A stretch of 64,000 nucleotides of DNA from Streptomyces sp. NBC_01276 (GTDB lineage: Bacteria > Actinomycetota > Actinomycetes > Streptomycetales > Streptomycetaceae), in assembly GCF_041435355.1 (NCBI RefSeq), contig NZ_CP108442.1, positions 310,001 to 374,000 on the forward strand, in the 5' to 3' direction. The translations under genes were made by a program, and so were the position numbers. Within the stretch, counting starts at the first letter, position 1, and each line of letters starts with the position of its first letter. Below the pieces are notes generated by a model. That model made no database searches and was not told the origin of the DNA. It saw nothing but the letters and a program-made list of their open reading frames with translations. This document shows positions 8,984-17,824 of this stretch, piece by piece.

Positions 8984-9871
8984 ATGACCACTGTGGCCCC
9001 CGAGAGCGACGTACGCCGGCACGAGCTGGCCGATTTCCTGCGCAGCCGCCGCGAGCGGATCACGCCCGAGCAGGTCGGGCTGGTGCGCGGCCGCCGCCGG
9101 CGCACGCCGGGGCTGCGCCGCGAGGAGGTGGCCCAGCTCTCCGCGGTGGGCGTCACCTGGTACACCTGGCTGGAGCAGGCCCGCGCGATCCAGGTGTCGC
9201 CGCAGGTGCTGGACGCCCTGGCGCGCGCCCTGCTGCTGGACCCCAGCGAGCGGGCGCACCTGTTCGCGCTGGCCGACAGCACCGATCCGGCGTCGCACAC
9301 GCCCTGCCCCAGTGTGACCCCGGCCCTGCGCGCGATGCTCGACCAGCTGGATCCGGTTCCGGCCTGCGTCCAGAACAGCCGGTACGACATCCTCGCGTAC
9401 AACACCACCTACGGGCGGCTGTTGTGCGATCTGGACCGGCTGCGGCCCGAGGAACGCAACTGCATGTGGCTCGCCTTCACGAACCCGGACTGGCGGGCGG
9501 CCGTCGTCGACCTGCCCGAGGTGAACCGGATGATGGCGGCCAAGTTCCGGGCGTCGATGGCGGAGCACCTGGCCGAGCCGACGTGGAAGGCGCTGCTGGC
9601 CAGGCTGGAGGCGGCCTCGGCCGAGTTCCGGGAGATCTGGGCGCGGCACGAGGTGGTCGGGCCGGGCGGGAAGGCGAAGTACATCTTCAACGCCCACGTG
9701 GGCCTGCTGCACCTGGAGCACACCAACCTCTGGCTGGGTCCGGCGGCCGGACCTCGGCTGGTGACGTACGTCCCGCTGGACGAGGAGAGCCGCGAGCGCC
9801 TCGAACGCCTCGGTTCCCTCCGGTCCCCGGACACCGCCGCCCCGGCGGTGGCAGCCGCCCTCGCGTCCTGA
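8984..9871 (+). CDS. XRE-family regulator with MmyB-like ligand-binding domain
   Basis: A 295-residue regulator. The N-terminal helix-turn-helix spans about residues 10-80 (ELADFLRSRRERITPEQVG, then RRTPGLRREEVAQLSAVGVTWYTWLEQ), followed by a PAS-like MmyB domain (DILAYNTTYGRLL, VNRMMAAKFRASMAEH). This pair of domains is very common in Streptomyces, usually next to an oxidoreductase or a transporter gene that it controls. The divergent MFS pump is the obvious target here. The ATG follows CTGGAGTC. Confidence 0.9.
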   Translation: MTTVAPESDVRRHELADFLRSRRERITPEQVGLVRGRRRRTPGLRREEVAQLSAVGVTWYTWLEQARAIQVSPQVLDALARALLLDPSERAHLFALADSTDPASHTPCPSVTPALRAMLDQLDPVPACVQNSRYDILAYNTTYGRLLCDLDRLRPEERNCMWLAFTNPDWRAAVVDLPEVNRMMAAKFRASMAEHLAEPTWKALLARLEAASAEFREIWARHEVVGPGGKAKYIFNAHVGLLHLEHTNLWLGPAAGPRLVTYVPLDEESRERLERLGSLRSPDTAAPAVAAALAS

Positions 9872-9988
9872 AGGCTCCTGCCCTGAAGTCGACTTGACGG
9901 CGGGCGGCTGCGGCGAAAGCGGCCCGCCCCGCCGTGCGGGGGGCCACCATGACGGTGCGGCAGTCCCCGACACGACAGGAGCGCGACC

Positions 9989-11011
9989 GTGGCCCGTCCC
10001 GGCGACCTCACCGACCCCTACGCACCGTCCGCCCTGCACGACGTGATGTTCGGGCACGTACACGCCGCGGCCCTGCGGGCCGTGGCCGTCCACCGGATCC
10101 CCGACCACCTCGCCGACGGCCCCCGCACGGCCGAGGAACTCGCCGCCCGGACCGGCACCGACGCCGCTGCCCTGCGGCGCCTCCTGCGTCTGCTCGCGGT
10201 CCGCGGGCTGTTCCGCGAGGACGAGCGGGGCGCCTTCCGGCTGGAGGAGAGCGGGCGCCCGCTGCGCACCGACGCGCCGGACTCACAGCACGCCGGCGTG
10301 CTCATGATCACCGATCCGATGTTCGCGCGGTCCGCGGCCGAGCTCCCCGGGACGCTGAGCACCGGGGAGTCCTCCTTCGAACTGGCCCACGGCGTGCCCT
10401 TCTTCGAGTACCTCCTCAAGTCCCCCGCCGAACGGTCCGTCTTCGACGCCGGCATGGCCTCGCTCTCCGGCCCCGCCGACGAACTGATCGCGGGGAGCTA
10501 CGCGTTCCCCGAGGGCTCCCGCGTCATCGACGTCGGCGGCGGGCGGGGCGGGCTGCTGCGGGCCGTGCTCGGCCGGTGGCCCTCGCTGGAGGGCGTCCTG
10601 TTCGACCGGCCCGCCACGGTGGCCGAACACCTGCTGGACCAGCCCGGTATCGCGGGGCGGTGGCGGGTCGAGGGCGGGGACTTCTTCACCGCCGTACCGT
10701 CCGGCGGCGACTTCTACGTCCTCAAGCACGTCCTGCACGACTGGAGCGACGAGGACGCCCTGCGCATCCTCGAATCCGTCCGCCGCGCGGCGGCGCCCGG
10801 CGCCCGGCTGCTGATCGCGGACGCGGTGCTGCCCGGGAGCGGCGTGCCGCATCCGGCGGTGGAACTGGACATCGTCATGCTGATGGTGGTCCGGGGCCGC
10901 GAGCGCACCGCGGCCGAGTTCGAGTCGATGCTCGCGCGGTCCGGGTTCCGGCTGCACCGGATCCTGCCGACGCCCGCGCTGCCCTCGGTCATCGAGGCCG
11001 TCGCGGTGTGA
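9989..11011 (+). CDS. SAM-dependent O-methyltransferase (plant-COMT-like, family 2)
   Basis: A 340-residue enzyme that transfers a methyl group from S-adenosylmethionine, typically to a hydroxyl of a polyketide or phenolic. It has an N-terminal winged-helix dimerisation domain (RTAEELAARTGTDAAALRRLLRLL), the SAM-binding glycine loop IDVGGGRGGLLRAVL, and the catalytic stretch LKHVLHDWSDEDALRIL in which His acts as base. Length and order match the actinobacterial O-methyltransferases of antibiotic pathways, but no biosynthetic cluster surrounds it, so the substrate is unknown. GTG start at 9989 with AGGAG upstream. Confidence 0.9.
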   Translation: MARPGDLTDPYAPSALHDVMFGHVHAAALRAVAVHRIPDHLADGPRTAEELAARTGTDAAALRRLLRLLAVRGLFREDERGAFRLEESGRPLRTDAPDSQHAGVLMITDPMFARSAAELPGTLSTGESSFELAHGVPFFEYLLKSPAERSVFDAGMASLSGPADELIAGSYAFPEGSRVIDVGGGRGGLLRAVLGRWPSLEGVLFDRPATVAEHLLDQPGIAGRWRVEGGDFFTAVPSGGDFYVLKHVLHDWSDEDALRILESVRRAAAPGARLLIADAVLPGSGVPHPAVELDIVMLMVVRGRERTAAEFESMLARSGFRLHRILPTPALPSVIEAVAV

Positions 11012-11038
11012 GGGCGCGGGCGCTGTTACCGTGCGGGC

Positions 11039-11593
11039 ATGCGTGCTCCCATCGGCTCCTTCGACCTCGCCCGGCCCGCCCCCGACTGCCTGGAAGAACT
11101 CGTCCCGCCCGTGGCGGCGGCACTCCGCGCCCTCGCGGCGGACCTGCCCGTCGAGCGGATCGTGTACGTCGACACGGATCCGGCCGTCGCCGACACGGCC
11201 GCCTTCGTGGAGCACTATGGGCGCGACCTGCTGGCCCGATCGGCGAACTGCGTGGTGGTGGCCGCGCGGCGCGGGGGCGAGACCGCGCTCGCCGCCTGCC
11301 TGGTGCCCTCGGCGTCCCGGGCCGACGTCAACGGCGTGGTCCGGCGGCACCTGGGGGCCCGGAAGGTGTCCTTCGCGCCGATGGACACGGCCGTGGAGCT
11401 GACCGGGATGGAGTACGGGGGCATCACCCCGCTGGGCCTCCCGTCCGACTGGCCCCTGCTGGTGGACCCCGCCGTCGTCGACATGCCGTACTGCCTGGTG
11501 GGCAGCGGCCGCCGCCGCGGCAAGCTCATCGCCCCGGGCGACCTCTTCGCCCGACTGCCCGGCGCCGAGGTGATCGAGGGCCTGTCGGCCTAG
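11039..11593 (+). CDS. YbaK/ProX-type aminoacyl-tRNA editing protein
   Basis: A 184-residue stand-alone editing domain, predicted to deacylate mischarged tRNAs such as Cys- or Ala-tRNA(Pro). It shows the family core: CVVVAARRGGETALAACLVP, the lysine in ARKVSFAPMD and the glycine/proline loop GGITPLGLP. It starts 27 bases after the methyltransferase stop, so the two may be co-transcribed, though no functional link is evident. The family is well known; the exact tRNA specificity cannot be read from the sequence. Confidence 0.85.
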   Translation: MRAPIGSFDLARPAPDCLEELVPPVAAALRALAADLPVERIVYVDTDPAVADTAAFVEHYGRDLLARSANCVVVAARRGGETALAACLVPSASRADVNGVVRRHLGARKVSFAPMDTAVELTGMEYGGITPLGLPSDWPLLVDPAVVDMPYCLVGSGRRRGKLIAPGDLFARLPGAEVIEGLSA

Positions 11594-11823
11594 AACCCCG
11601 GGGCCCGGCCCTGCCCCGCCTGACGGGCCGGTCGGCTGAGGCATTCGCAGAACGGGATCGTCCACCGCCTCACCCGGCGGCGTGCCGGCGCGGTGCAGGC
11701 GCCACCGTTCGCCATCGGCCATTCGGGTCGCCGCCGCCCCCCGAGTGTCCGGGGCGCTCCTAGGATGGGGCGCGCCGCGGCTCCAGGAGCCGCGTTTCGC
11801 GTTCACGAGCGGGGAGTTGAGGC

Positions 11824-12486
11824 ATGAAGCGGTTGCGGGTGCTGGTGGCGATCGGGGTCCTGGCACTGGGTTCGGCCGGTGCGGGGACCGCCCAGGCCGC
11901 TCCGGTGTCCCGGGGATCCGGCTGTCCGACGGCGGAGGTCTTCGCCACGGACAACACGGCGGTCATCACGGATCCGGCCGACCCCCGGCTGCGGACGCGC
12001 CTGACGCGCTTCGACCACGAGGTGCGGGGCATCGTCCGGGCGCACGGCGCGCTGACGGCCGGCTCGACCCTGCTGGACGGGGTGTTCTGGTCCGGCGAGC
12101 AGAAGCAGACCACGTACGAGCGGTCGCGGGAGTTCGACGTCGAGCGCGTGGGGCGGGACGGTCTGCACCACATCGCCGACGTCATCCGCAAGCAGTACGA
12201 CCAGGAGTCGGTGCTGACGTTCCGCTGTCTGCCGCGCACCTCGCTGGAGACCGACGCGGTGGAGGTGCGGGCCGCCGGGGTCAGCCCCACCCGGCTGCGC
12301 GAAGCGCTGGTCGCGGACCCCGAGGCCCGCGAGCGGCTCGGCGGCGGCTCGGTCACCCTGGGCGGGGAGCTGATCCTCATCGCCCCGGTGTCCGACCTGC
12401 CGCTGGCCCGCAGGTTCACGGCCGCCCTCGGGGTCGACTGGAGCCGTGCGGAAGTGCGTTACGGTGACGAGGAGTTCGTGGCCTGA
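11824..12486 (+). CDS. Secreted hypothetical protein
   Basis: A 220-residue protein with a clear Sec signal peptide (KRLRVLVAIGVLALGSAGAGTAQA, cleavage predicted after AQA near residue 25). The mature part begins APVSRGSGC and holds a second Cys in LTFRCLPRT, which could pair with the first. The region IADVIRKQYDQESVLTFRCL looks globular and enzyme-like, but I cannot name a family. The ATG at 11824 follows GGGGAG. Confidence 0.65.
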   Translation: MKRLRVLVAIGVLALGSAGAGTAQAAPVSRGSGCPTAEVFATDNTAVITDPADPRLRTRLTRFDHEVRGIVRAHGALTAGSTLLDGVFWSGEQKQTTYERSREFDVERVGRDGLHHIADVIRKQYDQESVLTFRCLPRTSLETDAVEVRAAGVSPTRLREALVADPEARERLGGGSVTLGGELILIAPVSDLPLARRFTAALGVDWSRAEVRYGDEEFVA

Positions 12487-12580
12487 TCCGTCGGCCCGCG
12501 CCTGACGCCCGCCCCGGGACGGCGGCCGCGTCCGGCTGGGCCGCGCGCCACGGGGGAATCCACAGACAGGCAGGGTGAAC

Positions 12581-13126
12581 ATGTTCGAGTCGGTCCAGGA
12601 CAATCCGTACCCCGACACCCACGTCCTCGGCGAGGGCCCCGAACCGCACCCGCTGCTGCGGCCGGTGCTGCCGCTGATCGGGCGTTGGCACGGGCGCGGG
12701 GAGGGCGAGTACCCGACGCTGGAGCAGGACTTCCGGTACGAGCAGGAGCTCACCTTCAGCCACGACGGCCGTCCGTTCCTGCGCTACGAGGCGCGCGCCT
12801 GGCTGATCGACGGATCCGGGGCGCCGGTGCGGCCGGCGGGGCGGGAGGCCGGGTGGTGGCGGGTGACCCCCGACGCCTCCCTGGAGGTGGTGCTCGCGCA
12901 CCCGACCGGCATCGTCGAGACCTACGTCGGCCGGGTGTCCGGGACCGAGGTGGAGATCGAGACGAAGGACGTGGCGCTGACCCCGCTGGCCAAGGAGGTC
13001 ACGGCCACCCGCCGTCACTACACGCTCGACGGCGACCGGATGACGGTCGTTCACGACATGGCGGCCGTGGGCCGGCCCCTGCAGCACCACCTCACCGCGC
13101 ACCTGCGCCGCCGCCCCTCCTCCTGA
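12581..13126 (+). CDS. Nitrobindin-like heme-binding beta-barrel protein (FABP-like)
   Basis: A 181-residue protein with the nitrobindin signature [16 protein letters not shown] near the N-terminus (consensus GxWxGxG) and a ten-strand barrel pattern to the end ([40 protein letters not shown]). By family knowledge these proteins bind heme b and isomerise peroxynitrite to nitrate; the proximal His is expected near the C-terminus, where HHLTAHLRR is present. ATG at 12581 with AGGG upstream is preferred to an in-frame GTG two codons earlier. Cytoplasmic, with no operon partner. Confidence 0.85.
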   Translation: MFESVQDNPYPDTHVLGEGPEPHPLLRPVLPLIGRWHGRGEGEYPTLEQDFRYEQELTFSHDGRPFLRYEARAWLIDGSGAPVRPAGREAGWWRVTPDASLEVVLAHPTGIVETYVGRVSGTEVEIETKDVALTPLAKEVTATRRHYTLDGDRMTVVHDMAAVGRPLQHHLTAHLRRRPSS

Positions 13127-13249
13127 CCGGCACGCCCCCGGGGGTGGCACCAGCACCACCCCCGGGACGGATGCCAGGGGGATCGCCGCGGGACCCCCGG
13201 GGCGGAGAGGGTGGGGTGACCGATCCACTCCACCGGGGGGAACCCGACC

Positions 13250-14803
13250 GTGCACCTCTTCCGCAAGCCCGCGCGCTGGGCCGCGACCGCCGCCTGCGGG
13301 CTGCTCGCCCTCGCAGCCCTGCCCGCCTCACCCGCCGCCGCGGCCGCTCCGCCGGCCGGCGCGCCCGCCGTTCCCGGGCGGTACGCCCACCAGCGGCTCG
13401 ACTGGCGTCCCTGTCCGTCCGGTTCGCTCGAATGCGCCTCCATGACGGTGCCGCGCGACTGGTACCACCCCGGCGAGGGAGCGGACCTCACGGTCACGGT
13501 GTCCCGCCACCGGGCCGCCGGTCCCGCCGCCCGGCGCGGTGTGCTGATGATGGCCGCGGGCGGGCCCGGCGCCTCGGGGCTGGGCCGGCCCGAGGGGCTG
13601 GCCTCTTACGCCCCGAAGCTGGCGGCCGCGTACGACATCGTCGGCTTCGACCAGCGAGGGGTCGGGGCCAGTACGAACGTGGTCTGCTCGGACCAGGACG
13701 CCGTCGACGACATGTTCGGCGGCGGCGACCTGCGCGACCGCTCGCCGGAGGCGGTGAACGGCACGCTGGAGCGGGCGCGGCGGTTCGTTCGGGACTGCCG
13801 GAACAACTCGGGCGGTCTGCTGCCCTTCATCACCACCGATCAGGCCGTGCGCGACATGGACCTGTACCGCGCGCTGCTGGGGACCGAGCGGATCTCCTAC
13901 TACGGCCCCTCGTACGCCACCTTCCTCGGTGCCCAGTACGCGCGGACGTTCCCGCGCCGGGTCGACCGCATGGTCCTCGACAGCGCCATCGACGCCACCG
14001 CCGGCTGGGAGGAGTTCATGACGGGGCAGCCGCTGAGCTTCCAGCGGCGCTTCGAGGAGGACTTCCTGCCCTGGCTGGCCCTCCATGACGACGTCTACCA
14101 CCTGGGGCGGACCCCGCAGGAGGCCAAGGCCGGCTACGAGCGTCTGCGCGCCGCGCTCCGCGACCGCCCGCTGGACCTGGAGGGGACGCGGGTCACCCCC
14201 GACCGCCTCGACGCGGCCACGACGTCGATCATCTACAGCGGCAGCCGCTTCCCCGACCTCGCGGCCGTGCTCGGCCTGCTCCAGAACCCGGACGCCGCGC
14301 CGCCCGCCGCCCGGCAGGCCCTCGCCGCGAAGCTCAGGCATCCGCTGGGGGCGGCGTTCGCGGCGGACTTCTTCTCGGTCGTCTGCCAGGACTCCCCGTG
14401 GGACCGTGACCTCGACCACTGGGTGGCGCGCAGCGGGGCCGACGCCCGCACCCACCCCATGATCGGGGCCCGGGAGCTGTCGTACGCGGCGGTCTGCGCC
14501 CAGTGGCCGCGCTCGCGCGCGCCCCGGCCCGCGGGGAACGGCCGGGAGCTGCCGCCCATCCTGATGCTGGGCTCGACGCACGACCCGGCCACCTACTACG
14601 AGGGCGCCGTACGGGCACACCAGCGGCTGGCGGGCTCTCGCATGATCACCGTGCACGGCGGCGACCACGGCGTGTACCAGGCGGGCAACGCCTGCGTCGA
14701 CGGGTACGTGGAGGGGTTCCTGGCCGACGGCCGGATGCCGGCCGCGGACGCCGCCTGCGAGGGGAATCCGCTGCCGGTCCCCGCGGCGCCGGCCCGGGGC
14801 TGA
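13250..14803 (+). CDS. Secreted alpha/beta-hydrolase exopeptidase (SlpD/SlpE, tripeptidyl aminopeptidase type)
   Basis: A 517-residue exported hydrolase. The signal peptide covers about residues 1-31 (ATAACGLLALAALPASPAAA). The mature enzyme has the oxyanion region MMAAGGPGASGLG, IVGFDQRGVGAS, the nucleophile elbow YYGPSYATFLG, and a C-terminal half with the acid in GSTHDPATYYEGA and the His in VHGGDHGVY, as in proline-iminopeptidase-like Streptomyces tripeptidyl aminopeptidases. The elbow reads GPSYA where the family usually has GxSYG. GTG start at 13250. A second family member lies at 17825-19339. Confidence 0.85.
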   Translation: MHLFRKPARWAATAACGLLALAALPASPAAAAAPPAGAPAVPGRYAHQRLDWRPCPSGSLECASMTVPRDWYHPGEGADLTVTVSRHRAAGPAARRGVLMMAAGGPGASGLGRPEGLASYAPKLAAAYDIVGFDQRGVGASTNVVCSDQDAVDDMFGGGDLRDRSPEAVNGTLERARRFVRDCRNNSGGLLPFITTDQAVRDMDLYRALLGTERISYYGPSYATFLGAQYARTFPRRVDRMVLDSAIDATAGWEEFMTGQPLSFQRRFEEDFLPWLALHDDVYHLGRTPQEAKAGYERLRAALRDRPLDLEGTRVTPDRLDAATTSIIYSGSRFPDLAAVLGLLQNPDAAPPAARQALAAKLRHPLGAAFAADFFSVVCQDSPWDRDLDHWVARSGADARTHPMIGARELSYAAVCAQWPRSRAPRPAGNGRELPPILMLGSTHDPATYYEGAVRAHQRLAGSRMITVHGGDHGVYQAGNACVDGYVEGFLADGRMPAADAACEGNPLPVPAAPARG

Positions 14804-14810
14804 TCCGGCA

Positions 14811-14838
14811 GGGGCCCGGCGCACGGCGCACGGGCCCC
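14811..14838. terminator. Hairpin between convergent genes
   Basis: GGGGCCCG and CGGGCCCC form an 8-bp stem around a 12-base loop, directly after the exopeptidase stop and before the convergent SDR stop. It probably ends the rightward transcript. Confidence 0.4.
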
Positions 14839-14864
14839 CGGCCGGCCCGGACCGGCTCGCCCCG

Positions 14865-14908
14865 GGGCCTCAGGGCCTCGGGGCCTCAGGGCCTGGGCTC
14901 AGGGCCTC
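14865..14908. repeat. Degenerate tandem repeat of GGGCCTC(A)
   Basis: Five copies of GGGCCTC or GGGCCTG recur every 8 bases or so, with one 13-base step, up to the stop codon of the SDR gene. The last copy overlaps that stop. Looks like local slippage; no function is evident. Confidence 0.55.
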
Positions 14909-15668
14909 AGGCCGAGGAGCCGCTGTCCACGACGAGGTCGGACCCGACGACCGCGCCGGCGGCGGGCGAGGCGAGGTAGAGGACGGCCGCGGCCACCTCC
15001 TCGGCCTCCGCGGCCCGCCCGAGCGGGGTCTGCGTCTTCATCCGCCCGGTGCGCTCGGCCTCCGTCTCGCCCGGCAGCAGTGACATGGGCGCGACGGAGG
15101 CTCCCGGGCTGACGGCGTTGATGCGGACGCCGTCCTGGACGTGGTCGAGGGCGGCGGCGCGGGTGAGGGCGGAGACGGCGGCCTTCGAGGTGATGTACGC
15201 GGCGGCGCCGGGGACGCGGCGGTGGGCGCCGAGGTTGGAGGAGATGTTGACGATGGCGCCGCCGCCGTTCTCCCTCATGTGCGCGATCTCGTGCTTCATC
15301 GCCAGCCAGACGCCGGTGACGTTGGTGCGCAGCACCGCGTCCCAGTCCTCCTCGTCCACGTCGGCGACGGGGCCCGCGCCGCGCAGTATCCCCGCGTTGT
15401 TGACGGCGATGTCCAGGCCGCCGAAACGGGTGACGCTCGCGTGGACGAGGTCGCGCAGGCTGTCGGAGTCGGTGACGTCCGCGGTGACGGCGGCCGCGGC
15501 CCCGCCGGCCGCCCCGATGAGGGCGACCGTCTCCTCCAGCGGGGCCGCGGTGCGTCCCGCGGCGACCACGGACGCGCCCTCGGCGGCGAAGGCCAGGGCG
15601 ATCGCCCGGCCGAGGCCGGAGCCCGCGCCGGTCACCAGGACGGTCTTGCCGGTGAAGCGGTGCTGCAT
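14907..15668 (-). CDS. SDR-family NAD(P)-dependent oxidoreductase
   Basis: Classical short-chain dehydrogenase of 253 residues. Cofactor loop TGAGSGLG near residue 14, NNAG motif, catalytic Ser in NISSNLG, and the YxxxK pair in AAYITSKAA are all present. The substrate is probably a hydroxyl or keto compound but cannot be told. ATG at 15668 has AAGGAG eight bases upstream, and frames further out are not supported. It lies downstream of a TetR gene on the same strand; both are preceded by near-identical 20-bp sites, so the TetR probably represses this gene and itself. Confidence 0.9.
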   Translation of the reverse strand: MQHRFTGKTVLVTGAGSGLGRAIALAFAAEGASVVAAGRTAAPLEETVALIGAAGGAAAAVTADVTDSDSLRDLVHASVTRFGGLDIAVNNAGILRGAGPVADVDEEDWDAVLRTNVTGVWLAMKHEIAHMRENGGGAIVNISSNLGAHRRVPGAAAYITSKAAVSALTRAAALDHVQDGVRINAVSPGASVAPMSLLPGETEAERTGRMKTQTPLGRAAEAEEVAAAVLYLASPAAGAVVGSDLVVDSGSSA

Positions 15669-15707
15669 GTCGATGACTCCTTCGAGGGAGGGGCACCCGC
15701 CCCATAT

Positions 15708-15727
15708 TTGACTGATCGGTTCAGAAT
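15708..15727. promoter_or_regulatory. Candidate TetR operator upstream of the SDR gene
   Basis: The 20-mer TTGACTGATCGGTTCAGAAT lies 40 bases upstream of the SDR start. It contains the near-palindrome ACTGATCGGT and matches 17 of 20 positions with a site on the other strand upstream of the TetR gene (16377-16396). A repeated site in front of both genes is what an autoregulating local repressor would need. Confidence 0.55.
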
Positions 15728-15774
15728 TCGGTGCCGCGGAAGGGGAGCCCGAAGGCCCCCCTTCCGCACGGTCT

Positions 15775-16359
15775 TCAGTCCAGCAGGGCCAGGGCCTGCT
15801 CGGCGGCGTCCCGCACCCTGGCGGGGTCCCCGCAGGCCTTGCCCACGATCCGTACGCCCTGGAGCAGCACCAGCAGCATGCGGGCCAGCGCGCGGGGGTC
15901 GCGGTCCGGGGCCAGCTCACCCTGCCCCTGGGCCCGTACGAGGGCCGAGTGGAGCAGGGTTTCCAGGCGGTCCCAGCCCGCCTCGACCCGGCGGGCCGCG
16001 GCCGTGTCGTGCGAGGCCAGCTCGGCGGCGGTGTTGGTGACGAAACAGCCGTTCAACCTCTCCTGCGGCGCGCCCGCCTCGGCGGCGAAGCGGCGCACCA
16101 CCGCCCTGACCGCGGGCAGCGCGGGCCCCGGCCGCGACAGCTCCGCGAGGAGCAGCAGGTCACGGGATTCGGCGTAGCGGTCGAGCGCCTTCAGGTAGAG
16201 CTCGTGCTTGCTGCCGAAGGTCGCGTAGATGCTCGCGCGGCCGATGCCGAGGCACTCGACGAGGTCGGTCACCGACGTCGCCTCGTAGCCGCGCCGCCAG
16301 AACAGCTCAAGAGCCGACTGCAGCACGGCGTCCGGATCGAATTCCTTGGTCCTGGCCAT
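15775..16359 (-). CDS. TetR/AcrR-family repressor
   Basis: A 194-residue regulator. The N-terminal HTH runs about residues 8-55 (FDPDAVLQSALELFWRRGYEATSVTDLVECLGIGRASIYATFGSKHELYLKAL), a textbook TetR domain; the C-terminal part resembles TetR_C domains with NGCFVTNTAAELA. Such proteins release DNA when they bind a small hydrophobic ligand. The start MARTKEF at 16359 is preferred to an in-frame ATG four codons upstream because it fits the family N-terminus; neither has a good ribosome site. Its likely targets are itself and the SDR gene downstream. Confidence 0.9.
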   Translation of the reverse strand: MARTKEFDPDAVLQSALELFWRRGYEATSVTDLVECLGIGRASIYATFGSKHELYLKALDRYAESRDLLLLAELSRPGPALPAVRAVVRRFAAEAGAPQERLNGCFVTNTAAELASHDTAAARRVEAGWDRLETLLHSALVRAQGQGELAPDRDPRALARMLLVLLQGVRIVGKACGDPARVRDAAEQALALLD

Positions 16360-16376
16360 GCCCAAGATCATAGAAG

Positions 16377-16396
16377 ATTCTGGAACGAACAGTCAA
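16377..16396. promoter_or_regulatory. Candidate TetR operator upstream of the tetR gene
   Basis: Read on the minus strand the site is TTGACTGTTCGTTCCAGAAT, matching the SDR upstream site at 17 of 20 positions. It ends about 17 bases from the chosen TetR start, where binding would block transcription. Confidence 0.5.
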
Positions 16397-16517
16397 TAAA
16401 TCGGGGCCGGGGCTCGCCTCCCCGCCCCGGCGCGCCCCGGCGGCCCATCCGTGCTGTGCTCGTAAGAGGAGGGGCAACGGGAGGAAGGCACGCAGTCACC
16501 GACCCAGAGGAGGAACC

Positions 16518-16952
16518 ATGACCAGGAACCTGCGGGCCCGGGACATCATGACCGGGGACGTGCAGTGCGTACGGGAGGACCAGTCCCTGCTGGACGCGTC
16601 GCGCATGATGCGCGACCTGAACGTCGGCGCCCTGCCCATCTGCGGGAACGACGGACGCCTCCAGGGAATGATCACCGACCGCGACATCGTCGTGAAGTGC
16701 TGCGCCGAGGGCCGGGAGCCGGCCGGGGTGCGTGCCGGCGAGCTGGGCGGGGTCCTGCACTGGGTGGACGGCGAGACCACCGCCCAGGAGGCCCTGGACA
16801 CCATGGAGGTCCACCAGATCAAGCGGCTGCCCGTCATCGACATGGCCGGGGGCCACCGGCTCGTGGGCATGATCACCGAGGCCAACCTCGCCAAGAACCT
16901 CTCCGACGCGGACATCGCGGAGTTCGCGGTGCGCGTCTACGCCGCCAACTGA
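16518..16952 (+). CDS. CBS-domain pair protein
   Basis: A 144-residue protein made of two CBS motifs (about 8-60 and 75-135): ARDIMTGDVQCVREDQSLLDASRMM with ITDRDIVVK, then LPVIDMAGGHRLVGMITEANLAK. Stand-alone CBS pairs bind adenine nucleotides such as AMP or ATP and act as energy or redox sensors; many Streptomyces copies are of unknown target. The start has GAGGAGG upstream. Single gene, ended by a small hairpin. Confidence 0.9.
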   Translation: MTRNLRARDIMTGDVQCVREDQSLLDASRMMRDLNVGALPICGNDGRLQGMITDRDIVVKCCAEGREPAGVRAGELGGVLHWVDGETTAQEALDTMEVHQIKRLPVIDMAGGHRLVGMITEANLAKNLSDADIAEFAVRVYAAN

Positions 16953-16958
16953 CGACCG

Positions 16959-16977
16959 CGCCCGGCGCCACCGGGCG
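16959..16977. terminator. Small hairpin between convergent genes
   Basis: CGCCCGG and CCGGGCG pair around a 5-base loop just past the stop of the CBS gene, in the gap to the convergent DUF2278 gene. Plausible terminator with a short stem. Confidence 0.35.
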
Positions 16978-17004
16978 GCCGTCCCCGCGGGCCGTCGCCA
17001 GGGC

Positions 17005-17667
17005 CTAGAGGGGGTGGCCGTCCGGGCCGGTGTGGTCCGCCTGGCTGGTGAACTTGTTGAGGAAGACGTCGTAGAGGCCGTCGGGGCGGCGGGTGAAGGT
17101 GGCCCCGTCCTGCCAGGTGCCGTTGTCGGGCCACCACTGACTGCCGTAGGGGTCGCCCTGGTTCTGGTGGATGTTGTGCATGCCCAGGCCGCCGTGGTCG
17201 AAGGGCTGGCCGAGGATCAGGATCGGCCGGCCGATGACGAGGATCGGCTCCAGCGCCCCCGCGGCGTCCAGATTGGAGCCGGAGATCCACGGGCGGGGAG
17301 GGTCCAGCCGGTCCAGGAGGTGCTGGATCCACGCGGGCGGGCGGCGGACGAAGAGGCAGCCGGGGCTGTCCACGAGGGCCGGGTGGCGCAGGTAGTCGAC
17401 GGCGCCCGAGCCGGACGACATCGACAGGTCGTGGTAGCCGGCGGCCAGCGCGGGCAGCGGGTCGAGCTGCGAGGCGGACAGGGTGAAGGTCTTCCACTGG
17501 ACGCCGGTGGCGGACTCCTTGCTGTCCACGTCGACGGCGCACCGGTAGCGCCCGGCGGGCGCGTCGACCTCCAGGTTGACGTGGAACCAGTGCCCCTGGG
17601 TGTCGGGCTGGTCGCGGAAGTGGCTGTGCAGCGTCCCTGACAGCACGCCGTAGGAGTCGAGCGGCAT
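17005..17667 (-). CDS. DUF2278 (YukJ-like) family protein
   Basis: A 220-residue protein matching, from memory, the DUF2278/YukJ family: start MPLDSYGVLSGTL, then HWFHVNLEVDAPAGRYRCAVDVDSKES, a central WIQHLLDRLDPPRPWISGSN, and the signature HNIHQNQGDPYGSQWWPDNGTWQDG. No signal peptide or membrane segment is present. The biochemical role of this family is not known to me. It ends next to the CBS gene stop and is not in an operon. Confidence 0.75.
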   Translation of the reverse strand: MPLDSYGVLSGTLHSHFRDQPDTQGHWFHVNLEVDAPAGRYRCAVDVDSKESATGVQWKTFTLSASQLDPLPALAAGYHDLSMSSGSGAVDYLRHPALVDSPGCLFVRRPPAWIQHLLDRLDPPRPWISGSNLDAAGALEPILVIGRPILILGQPFDHGGLGMHNIHQNQGDPYGSQWWPDNGTWQDGATFTRRPDGLYDVFLNKFTSQADHTGPDGHPL

Positions 17668-17719
17668 GACCGTCAGTCAACCACCGCCGGCCCGTCGGCC
17701 GGGGGGACTCGCTCGACTG

Positions 17720-17745
17720 CCGCCGCCCGTGGCCACGGGCGGCGG
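17720..17745. terminator. 26-bp perfect palindrome, terminator of the downstream-facing hydrolase
   Basis: CCGCCGCCCGTGG is followed immediately by its exact reverse complement. It lies about 80 bases past the stop of the exopeptidase at 17825 (minus strand), the right place for its terminator. As DNA it could also act as a protein site. Confidence 0.5.
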
Positions 17746-17824
17746 TACCCGGTCACCCGCCGGTGTGGTCGCGGTCGGCGGCCGGCCGGCCGGATCCACC
17801 GGCGGACCCCCGGCGCGGTGGCCG

